Below, one piece after another: positions 32,377 through 41,800 of a stretch of 64,000 nt of DNA. The position numbers and the translations under genes were made by a program. The stretch comes from Subdoligranulum variabile (GTDB lineage Bacteria; Bacillota; Clostridia; Oscillospirales; Ruminococcaceae), in contig NZ_CP102293.1 of the NCBI RefSeq assembly GCF_025152575.1, positions 124,001 through 188,000 of the forward strand, read 5' to 3'. The stretch's first letter is position 1. Every line of letters starts with the position of its first letter. The notes beneath the pieces were generated by a model. The model did no database searches. It was not told the DNA's origin and saw only the letters and a list, made by a program, of their open reading frames with translations.

Positions 32377-33407
32377 GCCGCCAGCTCCGGATACATGCCG
32401 GCTGCCAGCGTCCGGATCCCATCCATGGAACGGGGGCCCGCAGCATAGATATCGCCCAGCATGATCGGACAGACGCGCCCATTCTGTACAGCGGCAAGGC
32501 TTGCCAATGCAGGATCCTCCGCAATGACCGCCAGCTGGCTTTCGATGACACTCTGCGGGTCATCGCCGGAATACGCCATGTACACCACAAAAATCACATC
32601 GGGATTGCTGGCCAGAAGATCTTCCTTGCTCATCTCACTGCCATCCGGATGAGCAAGCTTCCCTCCCAGCTGCGTTACCATGTCCCCGGCCAGTGTATCG
32701 GCGCCGTAGTTGCTGATGCTGCCGCCTAACGGTTCCACCACGGCCACGCGCACCGGATCTTTTCCTTCCACAGCCGTCAGCGTACCGGCGATTTCCGACT
32801 TCATTTCCGCCACAAGCGCCTGTGCCTTGCCCTCGACCGCAAAGATGGTGCCAAGGTTGAGAATATCGGTATACTCATTTTCCAGCGTGCGCGGATATCC
32901 GCCCGGCCGGGTATTGGAATTCATGTAGGTGGCCACGCCCTTTTCATTCCACCCGGATACCGCTCCCAGCATTTTGTCGCTGAACAGCGATCCCCAGGAG
33001 AGGATCATATCCGGCTGCAGCAGGGTGACTGTCTCCTTGTCGGGTGCAAAGACATCCTCCTGATAGTGCATGGCCGCAAAACCGTCCTGCCATTCTTCTT
33101 TGACTTCATTGTCCAGACCGTAGCTGGCCACCACATGATCTTCCAGTCCCAGGGCAATCATCGTCTCGATGGAGCCCTGGTAGACAGCCACGACCCGTTC
33201 AGGCGCCTTCGTATACGTATAACTTACTTCCCGGCCCGTTTCATCGTAGTTGGTGATTGTGACCGGATACTGCCCGGCGCTTTCCGCGGTTTCTGCCGTC
33301 GGTTCCTGCGTTACAGACTGTGCAGCAGTGCTTTGCCGGGTACACGACGCGAGAAATAGCGCACATACGCTCAGGGCTGCGACGCGGTGTAAAAGTGTTC
33401 TTTGCAT
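32373..33407 (-). CDS. ABC transporter substrate-binding lipoprotein (BtuF/FepB type)
   Basis: A 344-residue periplasmic-binding-like lipoprotein. The signal peptide ends in the lipobox LASC with Cys22, followed by a Gln/Thr/Glu-rich linker. The binding domain starts about residue 45 (VTITNYDETGREVSYTY, then APERVVAVYQGSIETMIALGLED). The ATG at 33407 has GGGAGGT just upstream; the open frame beyond it is riboswitch sequence. It is the first gene of the cobalamin operon, directly under the riboswitch. The domain fits corrinoid- or ferric-siderophore-binding proteins. Confidence 0.9.
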   Translation of the reverse strand: MQRTLLHRVAALSVCALFLASCTRQSTAAQSVTQEPTAETAESAGQYPVTITNYDETGREVSYTYTKAPERVVAVYQGSIETMIALGLEDHVVASYGLDNEVKEEWQDGFAAMHYQEDVFAPDKETVTLLQPDMILSWGSLFSDKMLGAVSGWNEKGVATYMNSNTRPGGYPRTLENEYTDILNLGTIFAVEGKAQALVAEMKSEIAGTLTAVEGKDPVRVAVVEPLGGSISNYGADTLAGDMVTQLGGKLAHPDGSEMSKEDLLASNPDVIFVVYMAYSGDDPQSVIESQLAVIAEDPALASLAAVQNGRVCPIMLGDIYAAGPRSMDGIRTLAAGMYPELAA

Positions 33408-33451
33408 GAAAACCTCCCATGTATGATACAAACCAGACTTTTGCACCGCAA

Positions 33452-33491
33452 AAACAAAGGGTCTGTTCCGCCATGGCAGCCGAACAGACCC
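33452..33491 (-). terminator. Expression-platform terminator of the cobalamin riboswitch
   Basis: On the minus strand GGGTCTGTTCGGC and GCGGAACAGACCC pair as a long stem, followed by TTTGTTTTT. It lies between the aptamer and the first gene, 45 bases before the start codon. It fits transcription attenuation when B12 is abundant. Confidence 0.85.
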
Positions 33492-33625
33492 ACACCCAAA
33501 CAAAGCGTCCATCAAAACACGATGCACTTTTGTTTTCCGCGTCAACGTTTGGTCCGTCCGCCACGCGGGTCCTGTTCCCGACAAAACAGCGGTTTGTCTC
33601 TGTTTTGCCTCGCAGTATGAATTCC

Positions 33626-33800
33626 AAGGCAGGTCTTCCGGCTCTGGCGTCACGGCCCGGACCCGCGTCTTCCCGCACCATCGTGCAGTGACATGGGGTT
33701 GGGTTCAGGCTCGGCCATTACGGCGGCGGTCCCGCGCAGGTCTTGCACCTGCTTCCCTATTCTCCCGGCCAACCTGAAACGGTCCCGGGCACCTTGGGAT
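33626..33800 (-). promoter_or_regulatory. Cobalamin riboswitch aptamer
   Basis: About 175 bases on the minus strand contain the hallmarks of the B12 class: GGGAATAGGGAAGC-like core (GAGAATAGGGAAGCAGGTGC, then CGCGGGACCGCCGC), the TGTCACTGCA box near 33686, GCGGGAAGACGCGGG, and the closing GCCGGAAGACCTGCCTT. The CAGGT/ACCTG closing stem brackets it. It lies just downstream of a promoter and upstream of a terminator and the whole cobalamin operon, so it should give B12 feedback on transporter and synthesis genes. Boundaries are approximate. Confidence 0.9.
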
Positions 33801-33813
33801 GCTTTGTTGTATC

Positions 33814-33842
33814 AGAATACCATAAAAACCGCCGCCTCGCAA
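33814..33842 (-). promoter_or_regulatory. Promoter of the cobalamin operon, embedded in the metH terminator
   Basis: TTGCGA (33837-33842) and TATTCT (33814-33819) with a 17-base spacer. The -35 box covers the loop of the metH terminator hairpin. The predicted start, near 33806, is just before the riboswitch. Confidence 0.6.
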
Positions 33843-33853
33843 GAGGCAGCGGT
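33822..33853 (-). terminator. Terminator of the met operon
   Basis: ACCGCTGCCTC and GAGGCGGCGGT pair around TTGC, followed by TTTTTATG on the minus strand, about 20 bases after the metH stop. It separates the methionine genes from the cobalamin operon. Confidence 0.85.
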
Positions 33854-33873
33854 CCGTTTCGTTTTGATGTCGT

Positions 33874-36270
33874 TCATCCAAGGATCTGCTTGGCCAGATC
33901 CGCACTGGCCTTGGCATCTTTACAGTAGAAGTCGGCGCCAATCTCTTTGGCATAACCGGGCGTCAGTACCGCCCCGCCCACCCAGACCTGGCAGTCAAGG
34001 TTTGCTTCATGCAAGGCGTCAATCGTTGCTTTCATGTTGGGCACGGTAGTCGTCATCAGCGCCGACAGCCCCACCAGTTTTGCACCGGTGGTCCGCACCG
34101 CTTCCACCACACGTTCCGGCGGCACATCCCGGCCAAGGTCCAGCACGTCATAGCCATAATTTTCCAAGATGACCCGCACAATGTTCTTTCCAATATCGTG
34201 CACATCTCCCTTGACGGTGGCTACGACAATCTTTCCCTTGCCGGTTGTCTGAGGCTGCCCCTGGGCCGCAATCTTCGCCTTGACAGCCTCAAAGGCTGCC
34301 TGGGCTGCCGTAGCCGCCTGCAGCAGCTGCGGCAAAAAGATGGTTCCCTTTTCAAAACCGTCTCCCACAACATCCAGCGCAGGAATCAGCGAAGCATTCA
34401 CCACTTCAAGGGGTGCTTTGACGGCCAATGCTGCTTCCGCCGCCTCGTGCGCTTCTGCCTTAAGCCCGCGGCGCACCGCATCAAACAAGGGATCCTCGGA
34501 TGACTGTGCAGGCGCAGCCTCTACATTTTTGCTAACCTGCTGGGTTTGGATCTGCACATCGGCATAGGCGGCAACATACGCGGCGCTCTGCTTGTCCTGC
34601 GCCGTCAACACGCGATAGGCGCGGACCGCGGCCATCATTTCCGGCGTATTCGGATTCATGATGGCAAGATCCAGACCGGCAGCCATGGCCATGGTCAGAA
34701 AAGTCGTATTCAGATATCCGCGGCAGGGCAATCCGAAGCTGATGTTGGATACGCCCAGTATCGTACGTACCCCCAGTTCCTCTTTACACCGCGTCAGGGC
34801 CGCAAGCGTCTGGGCCGCCCCTTCCTGCTGTGCACTGGCGGTAAGCGTCAGGCAATCGATATAGATATCTTCCCGCGGGATTCCCACCGCGGCGGCAGCC
34901 TCCACAATTTTTTGCGCAATGGCAAATCGCCCTTCGGCACTGGAAGGAATGCCCTGCTCATCCATCGTCAGGCCCACCACCGCAGCACCGTATTTTTTGC
35001 ACAGCGGCAGGATCGCCTCCAGCGTCTTTTGCTCTCCGTTCACCGAGTTTACGATGGGTTTGCCGTTATAAACCCGCAGTGCTCTGGCCAAAGCCTCCGG
35101 ATTGGAAGAATCCAGCTGCAAAGGCAGATCCGTCACCGCCTGCAGGTCGCGGACCAGGCGTTCCAGCGTGGCGGCCTCGTCAATGCCGGGCAAGCCTGCA
35201 TTCACATCCAGCACTTCCGCACCGGCTTCCGCCTGCGCAACAGCCTGCGTACAGGGATAAGCACTGTCCCCTTCCCGCAGCGCCTGCTGCAGTCGTTTTT
35301 TGCCGGTGGGGTTGATGCGTTCCCCCACCACAGTGATTCCGTCCACTTCCACAAACCGCACCGGTGTGCACAGGCAGCTGCGGCGCAACGGGATTTTTTG
35401 TGCCGGAGTAAGCGAGGAAAAAACATCGCGCAATCTGGCAATGTATTCCGGTGTAGTGCCGCAGCATCCACCCACCATGGAAACACCAATGGCCGCGTAG
35501 GCCTCCATTTCCCGGGCAAATTCTTCTGCATCCAGATTATAGGATCCGTCCGGATTGGGCAAGCCGGCGTTCGGTTTGACGAAGACCGGTGTGCCTGCAG
35601 GCACTGTCCGGCAGAGCCGCTGCGCAAACGGCAGAATTTCTGCCGGGCCAAGGGAGCAGTTGATGCCGATGGCATCAGCTCCCAGCCCCGCAGCCGTCGC
35701 ACCATAACTTTCCACCGTACATCCGGTAAAAGTACGGCCCCGGCTTTCAAAACTCATGGAAACAAATACCGGCAGTCGGCTATGTTCCTTGGCCGCCAGA
35801 ATCGCGGCTTTCAGCTCATACAGATCGGTCATCGTTTCCAGAAAAACGAAATCCGCGCCAGCCTCTACGCCAGCCTGGACAATCTCCGCAAAGGCCGTAT
35901 AGGCATCTTCAAAGGGCAGTGTTCCCGCCGGGGCCAGCAATTCACCCAATGGGCCGATATCCAGGCCGACCAGTGCTCCGGTTGGCTCCGCTGCCGTGCG
36001 GGCACAATGCAGCGAAGCCTTCACCACCTCGGCTACGCTGTAACCCGTTTCCGCCAGCTTGCGGGCGTTGGCCCCAAAGGTATTGGCCAGCAGCAGGTCC
36101 GCCCCTGCGGCCGCATAGGCAGCATGGATAGCCGTAACCGTTTCCGGCATTTCCAGCGCTGCCAGTTCGGGCTTCTGACCAGGCTTCAATCCGTGTTTCT
36201 GCAGTTGGGTTCCCATACCGCCATCCAGAAATACAAAACGTCGGCGTTCAAAGATTGATTCAAGCTGCAC
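33874..36270 (-). CDS. metH: B12-dependent methionine synthase lacking the activation domain
   Basis: A 798-residue enzyme. The homocysteine domain (about 1-300) has FLDGGMGTQLQ and the zinc cysteines in NCSLGP and GGCCGTTPEYI. The methyl-THF (pterin) domain begins VVGERINPTGKKRL. The cobalamin cap and B12 domain carry DVHDIGKNIV with the lower-axial histidine, then LSALMTTT. Full-length E. coli-type MetH is about 1,200 residues; the C-terminal AdoMet-reactivation domain is missing here but is encoded by the preceding gene. GTG start at 36270 with GGGAGG upstream. It lies beside the B12 operon. Confidence 0.94.
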   Translation of the reverse strand: MQLESIFERRRFVFLDGGMGTQLQKHGLKPGQKPELAALEMPETVTAIHAAYAAAGADLLLANTFGANARKLAETGYSVAEVVKASLHCARTAAEPTGALVGLDIGPLGELLAPAGTLPFEDAYTAFAEIVQAGVEAGADFVFLETMTDLYELKAAILAAKEHSRLPVFVSMSFESRGRTFTGCTVESYGATAAGLGADAIGINCSLGPAEILPFAQRLCRTVPAGTPVFVKPNAGLPNPDGSYNLDAEEFAREMEAYAAIGVSMVGGCCGTTPEYIARLRDVFSSLTPAQKIPLRRSCLCTPVRFVEVDGITVVGERINPTGKKRLQQALREGDSAYPCTQAVAQAEAGAEVLDVNAGLPGIDEAATLERLVRDLQAVTDLPLQLDSSNPEALARALRVYNGKPIVNSVNGEQKTLEAILPLCKKYGAAVVGLTMDEQGIPSSAEGRFAIAQKIVEAAAAVGIPREDIYIDCLTLTASAQQEGAAQTLAALTRCKEELGVRTILGVSNISFGLPCRGYLNTTFLTMAMAAGLDLAIMNPNTPEMMAAVRAYRVLTAQDKQSAAYVAAYADVQIQTQQVSKNVEAAPAQSSEDPLFDAVRRGLKAEAHEAAEAALAVKAPLEVVNASLIPALDVVGDGFEKGTIFLPQLLQAATAAQAAFEAVKAKIAAQGQPQTTGKGKIVVATVKGDVHDIGKNIVRVILENYGYDVLDLGRDVPPERVVEAVRTTGAKLVGLSALMTTTVPNMKATIDALHEANLDCQVWVGGAVLTPGYAKEIGADFYCKDAKASADLAKQILG

Positions 36271-36288
36271 AGGCAGGTTCCTCCCTCT

Positions 36289-36957
36289 CTATCCGTTTCG
36301 AGAAAAGCAAGTCGTCCCTTTTTTGCGGAAAACGCAGGTTTCCCGCAGATGGCAGGTCACACACCCTGCCAGCGTCCCGGTGACCGGATGGTCGGCCACT
36401 CCCAGCAGCGCCGTGGTACTTTTGCGCGGAGCCAGCAAATGCTGCGCAGTTACGGCAATGCCGCAACCGCGCGCCGTATCTGCCGCCGCACAGATTCCAT
36501 CATTGAGTTTCAGCGGGCAATCACCATATCCTGGCGCAAAGCGCCCGGTCAGATAACGCCCTCTTTGCCGCTGTGCAGCGCGCAGTTCCTCTTCCAGGGC
36601 ATCGCACACCTGCTCCAGCAGTACCGATGCCATGGCATCGGTCGTGGCCGCCAGTGCAATATCCGTCAGCTCCATGCGGCGAAGCAATGCATCGACCTCA
36701 CTGCCCAAAGTGGCTGCCATCACCATGACCTCGTCACACCCAAGCAGATGGCGCTCCAGATCGCTGCCGCAATCCTCCAGTGGAAGTGCGGTGCACGGCA
36801 GAACCCGCCACACTGCACGGGGCACGGCAATATCCAGCAATCGCCGTTCTGCACGACTCAGCAGCGCATCGGTCCCCGCATCGGGTTCCCATCCAGCGGC
36901 CCCCATATAGCGCAGCGCTGCCATACGATCGATGGCCTGCGGTTTCGAGCGGAGCAT
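36289..36957 (-). CDS. Methionine synthase activation-domain protein (stand-alone MetH C-terminus)
   Basis: A 222-residue protein resembling the AdoMet-binding reactivation domain of MetH. RFAPGYGDCPLKLNDGI corresponds to the conserved RxxPGYG motif, and LLAPRKSTTALLGVADHP to the LTPSxSTTAL region. A cysteine-rich tail (CVTCHLRETCVFRKKGTTC) is extra and could hold a metal or Fe-S cluster. It lies 18 bases upstream of metH and shares one base with the metF stop (TAATG). It would reactivate oxidised cob(II)alamin in MetH. Confidence 0.88.
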   Translation of the reverse strand: MLRSKPQAIDRMAALRYMGAAGWEPDAGTDALLSRAERRLLDIAVPRAVWRVLPCTALPLEDCGSDLERHLLGCDEVMVMAATLGSEVDALLRRMELTDIALAATTDAMASVLLEQVCDALEEELRAAQRQRGRYLTGRFAPGYGDCPLKLNDGICAAADTARGCGIAVTAQHLLAPRKSTTALLGVADHPVTGTLAGCVTCHLRETCVFRKKGTTCFSRNG

Positions 36958-37820
36958 TACAAAAGATCCCGGATGCCGTCGTAGACCTTCTTGGCCACAG
37001 CAGCATCATTCATTGCGTACAGGTGCACCCCATCCGCGCCGCCCTCAATCAGGTCCCGCAGCTGGCGTACCGCGTAATCGATTCCGGCCTCATACAGCGC
37101 TGCCGGATCATCCTGCCAGCGGGAGATCATCCGGGTGAAATCGGAGGGCAAACTGGCTGAGGAAAGCGCCACCGTCCGCTCGATCTGGCTGCGCTTGACA
37201 ATGGGCATGACCCCCGCCGAAACCGGCAGCGTAATACCGGCACGGCGAGCCAGATTGAGGAACCGGTAAAAATGCATATTATCAAAGAAGAGCTGTGTCA
37301 CCAGATGTTCCGCCCCGGCGGCCTGCTTGGTGCAGAGATTTTCCACATCCTGGCGCAGGTTCTCCGCTTCCGGATGTCCTTCCGGGTAGCAGGCGCCATG
37401 CACCGAGAATCCAGGCTTATAGGACTTGATAAACGCCGTCAGATCACAGGCGTGTGCAAAATCCGGGCTTTCCGGGCGGTTGGGTGTGCGGTCTCCGCGC
37501 AGTGCCAGTACGTCATGAACCCCCACCTGTTCCAGTTCGTCCAGAATTTTTGCCGCACTCGTTTTATCGTTTCCCATACAGATCAAGTGGGCCAGTGCGG
37601 GAATTCCCAGTTCGTTCTGGATGAGATCCGCCACTTCCACCGTGGAAACACCGCCCGCCGAACCGCCGGCCCCAAAGGTCACGCTGATAAAATCAGGCTG
37701 CAGATCTTTCATGGCAAACAGCGTTCCGCGCAGTTTTTCCATCTGCGTCGTCTGCTTGGGCGGGAAACATTCAATGGAAAACACGCACCGTTTTGCCTTA
37801 AACTGTTCCACAATCTTCAT
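36957..37820 (-). CDS. metF: 5,10-methylenetetrahydrofolate reductase
   Basis: A 287-residue TIM-barrel flavoenzyme making 5-methyl-THF for MetH. FSIECFPPKQT (catalytic glutamate), FISVTFGAGGSA, VHDVLALRGDRTPN and HLVTQLFFDN are conserved. It starts 36 bases after the ComEC-like gene, with AGAGGGAG upstream, and is followed by the activation-domain gene and metH. I see no SAM riboswitch or T-box in the short upstream gap. Confidence 0.95.
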   Translation of the reverse strand: MKIVEQFKAKRCVFSIECFPPKQTTQMEKLRGTLFAMKDLQPDFISVTFGAGGSAGGVSTVEVADLIQNELGIPALAHLICMGNDKTSAAKILDELEQVGVHDVLALRGDRTPNRPESPDFAHACDLTAFIKSYKPGFSVHGACYPEGHPEAENLRQDVENLCTKQAAGAEHLVTQLFFDNMHFYRFLNLARRAGITLPVSAGVMPIVKRSQIERTVALSSASLPSDFTRMISRWQDDPAALYEAGIDYAVRQLRDLIEGGADGVHLYAMNDAAVAKKVYDGIRDLL

Positions 37821-37856
37821 ACGTTTTTACTCCCTCTATCTTCTTGCAGCGGCAAC

Positions 37857-38864
37857 TCAGGCAGCTGCATCCAGAACCTCCCTCGACGTAACAGCCGTCA
37901 GGGTTCCTTCCTCGTAGGTGAATGTGATGGTCCCCATCAGGTCGGTACGGTAAATTTCCGCCCCGACCTCCTCCATGCGGCGCAATGCCGCAGCGTTGGG
38001 ATGACCGTATTCATTGTCCACACCACAGCTTATGGCAACCGCCTGCGGCCGCACAACCGACAGGAGTGCCTCCCCACTGGAAGTGGAGGAACCGTGGTGC
38101 CCTGCCTTATACAAATTGGCGTACAGAGCATTCCCATACCGTTCTACCAGAGCCTGCTCAGATTCCTCCTCCGCATCACCGGTGGAGAGATACCGAAAAT
38201 TGCCCGCCTCAAACAGAAGACAAAGGGATCCGTTATTGGCATCGTCCGCATCTGTCATCCAGGCACTTCCGCCCTGCAGCACATACAGCGTTCCGTCTCC
38301 CAGCGTATACTGATTGCCTTCCACCGTCTGGGTCACCGCAGTTCCCGCTATAGCTGCCTGTTCCTGCAGTCCTTTTGGCCAGGGATCATCGCCGTCCTCG
38401 GTCTCCCAGACCGGCAACAGCAGTTCGTCGACCTGCAGATTTTCCAGTACCGCCAACGCACCACCCGTATGGTCGGCATGGGGATGGGTCAGCACCAGAT
38501 ACTGCAGCTCCGTCACGCCAGCCTGTCGCAGGCTGCGCACCAGCCCATCCTGGGAATCCGATGTGCCGGTATCGATCAGACAGTACTGTCCATCCTGACC
38601 GATCAGCACCGAATCTCCCTGTCCCACATCCAGGACCGACACCGTAGTCTGGGTGTCTGCCAGAAGCTGTGAATCCGGGCCGTCGGCAGGCACACCCAGT
38701 ACGGTATATACCTCATTCCAGGTGGGAATCCCATACCGGCCACCGTGCCTGTCGATGACAAAGGCGGCTGCTGCCAGCAGCAATACCGCCACAATGCTAA
38801 TGGTCCGCCGCCAACCGGTTTTTACCTTCCGGCGTCTTTTCTTACGTTTCTTCATATTGGCCAT
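37857..38864 (-). CDS. ComEC/Rec2-related metallo-beta-lactamase-fold hydrolase, membrane-anchored
   Basis: A 335-residue protein with a very basic N-terminus (KKRKKRRRK), one hydrophobic anchor (about 20-38) and a metallo-beta-lactamase domain. VSVLDVGQGDSVLI and the zinc motif LTHPHADHTGG, then LSTGDAEEESE and AGHHGSSTSSG, match the C-terminal domain of ComEC and stand-alone relatives. The channel domain of ComEC is absent. An extracellular DNA or nucleotide hydrolase role is inferred. The start overlaps the ftsK end by 23 bases; an internal ATG at 38855 is possible. Confidence 0.87.
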   Translation of the reverse strand: MANMKKRKKRRRKVKTGWRRTISIVAVLLLAAAAFVIDRHGGRYGIPTWNEVYTVLGVPADGPDSQLLADTQTTVSVLDVGQGDSVLIGQDGQYCLIDTGTSDSQDGLVRSLRQAGVTELQYLVLTHPHADHTGGALAVLENLQVDELLLPVWETEDGDDPWPKGLQEQAAIAGTAVTQTVEGNQYTLGDGTLYVLQGGSAWMTDADDANNGSLCLLFEAGNFRYLSTGDAEEESEQALVERYGNALYANLYKAGHHGSSTSSGEALLSVVRPQAVAISCGVDNEYGHPNAAALRRMEEVGAEIYRTDLMGTITFTYEEGTLTAVTSREVLDAAA

Positions 38865-41800
38865 TCAATTTACGTTCCTGCCACTGCGCCCGGGTCACAA
38901 GCACCGCACGCGGCTTGGCCCCTTCATAGGGCCCGATGATTTTTTCCTGCTCCATCTGGTCCATGATGCGGGCGGCACGGGCATACCCCAGCTTGCAGCG
39001 ACGCTGCAAAAGGCTGGTAGACGCCTGTCCGGCATCGATGACGCATTCCACCGCCTGATCAAACATCGGATCCAATGCGCCGCTGTCTCCGTCATCGTCG
39101 CCTTTCTTGCTCCCCTTCTCGGCCACTGCACGGCGCTCCATCTCGGCGATCATCTCCTCATCATACTGCGAGGAAGATGTCGACTTGATGAAACTGAGCA
39201 CCGCACCAATCTCCTCGTCGGTGACAAAGGTGCCCTGTACACGCACCGGTTTGGCGGCACCTACAGGCAGGAAAAGCATATCACCGTTGCCCAGCAGCTT
39301 TTCCGCACCGGAAGAATCCAGAATGGTACGGGAGTCGATCTGACTGGACACCGCAAAAGCGATCCGGCTGGGAATGTTGGCCTTGATCAGGCCAGTAATC
39401 ACGTCCACACTGGGACGCTGGGTAGCCACGATCAGGTGAATACCGGCCGCACGGGCTTTCTGCGCAATCCGGCAGATATAATCTTCCACTTCCTTGCCGG
39501 CTACCATCATCAAATCTGCCAACTCATCAATGATGATGGCGATGTAAGGCAGATGTTCCAGGCCTTTCTGAGCGGCCAGTTTGTTATACGCCTTGATCTC
39601 ACGGACGTTATTCTCGGCAAAAAGCTTGTAGCGGCGCTCCATTTCCGCCACGCTGGCCCCCAGCGCGCCGGCCGCCTTGCGTGGTTCTGTAACGACCGGC
39701 ATCAGAAGATGCGGAATTCCGTTGTACTCCGCCAATTCCACGACCTTGGGGTCAATGAGAATCAGCTTGACATCCTCCGGACCGGAGCGGAACAAAAAGC
39801 TGATGATGATGGAGTTCACACAAACCGATTTGCCGCTGCCGGTGGAACCGGCGATCAGCAGATGGGGCATCTTGCACAGATCCGCCACCTGGGCCGTACC
39901 GGCAATATCCTTGCCGAGTGCCATCGTCAGCGGGCTGCGCATATTGATATAATTCTGCGATTCGAACACCGTGCGGATGTTCACCGTGGAACGGATCTTG
40001 TTGGGCACCTCAATACCCACTGCCGGCTTGCCGGGAATCGGCGCTTCGATACGCACCCCGGCAGTGGCCAGATTCAGTGCAATATCATCTGCCAGGCTGG
40101 TAATACGGCTGACCTTGATGCCGGCCTGCGGCTGCAGTTCATACCGGGTAACCGAAGGCCCACGGCAGATATCCAGAATCTTGGTCTTGACGCCGAAGCT
40201 TTCCAGTGTGTTGACAAGGGTGTCGGCATTTTTCTTCATTTCCCGGGCCGCACCGGCCTCGTCCTCCGGGCGCGTGGCGTTGAAAAGATTCAACGAAGGA
40301 TAGCAATAAGGTTTGGGCGGCTCCTTGGCTGCGCCGGCAAGGGACATTGCGTTGGGATCCATTTTAGCCGCAGACGGCGGCGTATGGATCGGCGCCGAAG
40401 CCGAATTGCCCACCGCCGTACTGACCTGCAGCTGGGCTGCTTCCCCGCGCTGCGGTACAATATAGGAGCTTTCCGTTCCCGTAGGCTGCGGCGTCCGGCT
40501 CACCTGATTGTCCAGCAATTCCGACAGCGGACGGCCGGACTGCCATGCGGCACTGGCCGCCTGGCCCACATCAAAGCTGCCATTGAGAGTAGGAATGGCA
40601 CCACCGGCTGCAGGGGTCTGCAGCTCATCCGGTGAAAAAGCCATCGTATCCCCTGGTACGCGGGCTGCCGGTTCGGGCTGTACCGGTACCAATGGCGTAT
40701 CAAAGCCCTCCGCCTGCGGTTCCGGCTGAAGCGGCACCGAAAAGCTTTCCTCTTCTTCCGGAGGATTGTAATCCCGCTGGGCATAGTACGGTGCATGACC
40801 GCTGACCGCGCGATTGATGAGGGAATCCAGTTCATCCCCTTCACCGGACTGCTGCGCCGGTTCGGCATCCAGTTTCAGTTCAAAATCTTCCTGCGGCGGG
40901 GCAGCGGCCGGAGCCGGCGCCGCCTTGGGCGCATGGAAGCGCTGAGAATCCGACAGGTGCGACAGCGGATCCATGCCGAATGTTCCGCCTGGCCCGATGG
41001 TGACAGGTTCCAGCGGGTCATGTTCCACCGCCTGCTTCAGGGCCTGACTCTCCGGTGACGGTCCCAGATCCACATCGAAGGACGCGCGGGAATTGCCCCC
41101 CAGAGCAGAAGACAGTCCCGAAAGGGTTGCGGCAGTTGCCGCCGCGGGATTTTCTGCTGTCGGGGCCGTCGGCTGCGGGATGCGCCCGGTATCAGCTATC
41201 ACGTCATACGCGGGATGGTGGCGGCGCTGGGCGTCCGGCAGCGTACCGGTCAGATTTTCAATGGGTTCCTCTTCCGGCTCTCCGCCGAAAAGCTGGGTGT
41301 CATAAGCTGATTCGGCGGCTTCCCGCTCCGCACGAACCTGCTGTACCTTGTGATACTGGCCATTGAGAAAATCCACCACGTCCACCGGCGTGATGGCGAA
41401 GAACACCATCAACCCCAGCACAAACACCAGAAGCATGACAAAGTTGGAAGCCGGCCGGCCAAACAACGCCAGCAGCGTTGCGCCAATGGGCGCCCCCAGC
41501 ACTCCGCCTTCCCAGAATCCGCTCTGCCCGCGCATAAACAGCATTTTGACGACTTCCCATGCGTTGGCTTCGGTAACCGATACCTTGGAGAAAATGACAG
41601 GAACGCTGGCACACAGAGTCCCCATCAGAACCACTTTCCCGGCGAAGAGCCCGACTCGGTACCCCGACGCCAGCAGATAGGCCAGATACAAAAGAAACGG
41701 GCCCACAAGGTAAGTCATGATGCCAAAGATGCCAAACAGGCCTCCACGCATTGCTTTCCAGATATTCTGCCCCGGAACCAGTACCATCGCCACGCAGAGA

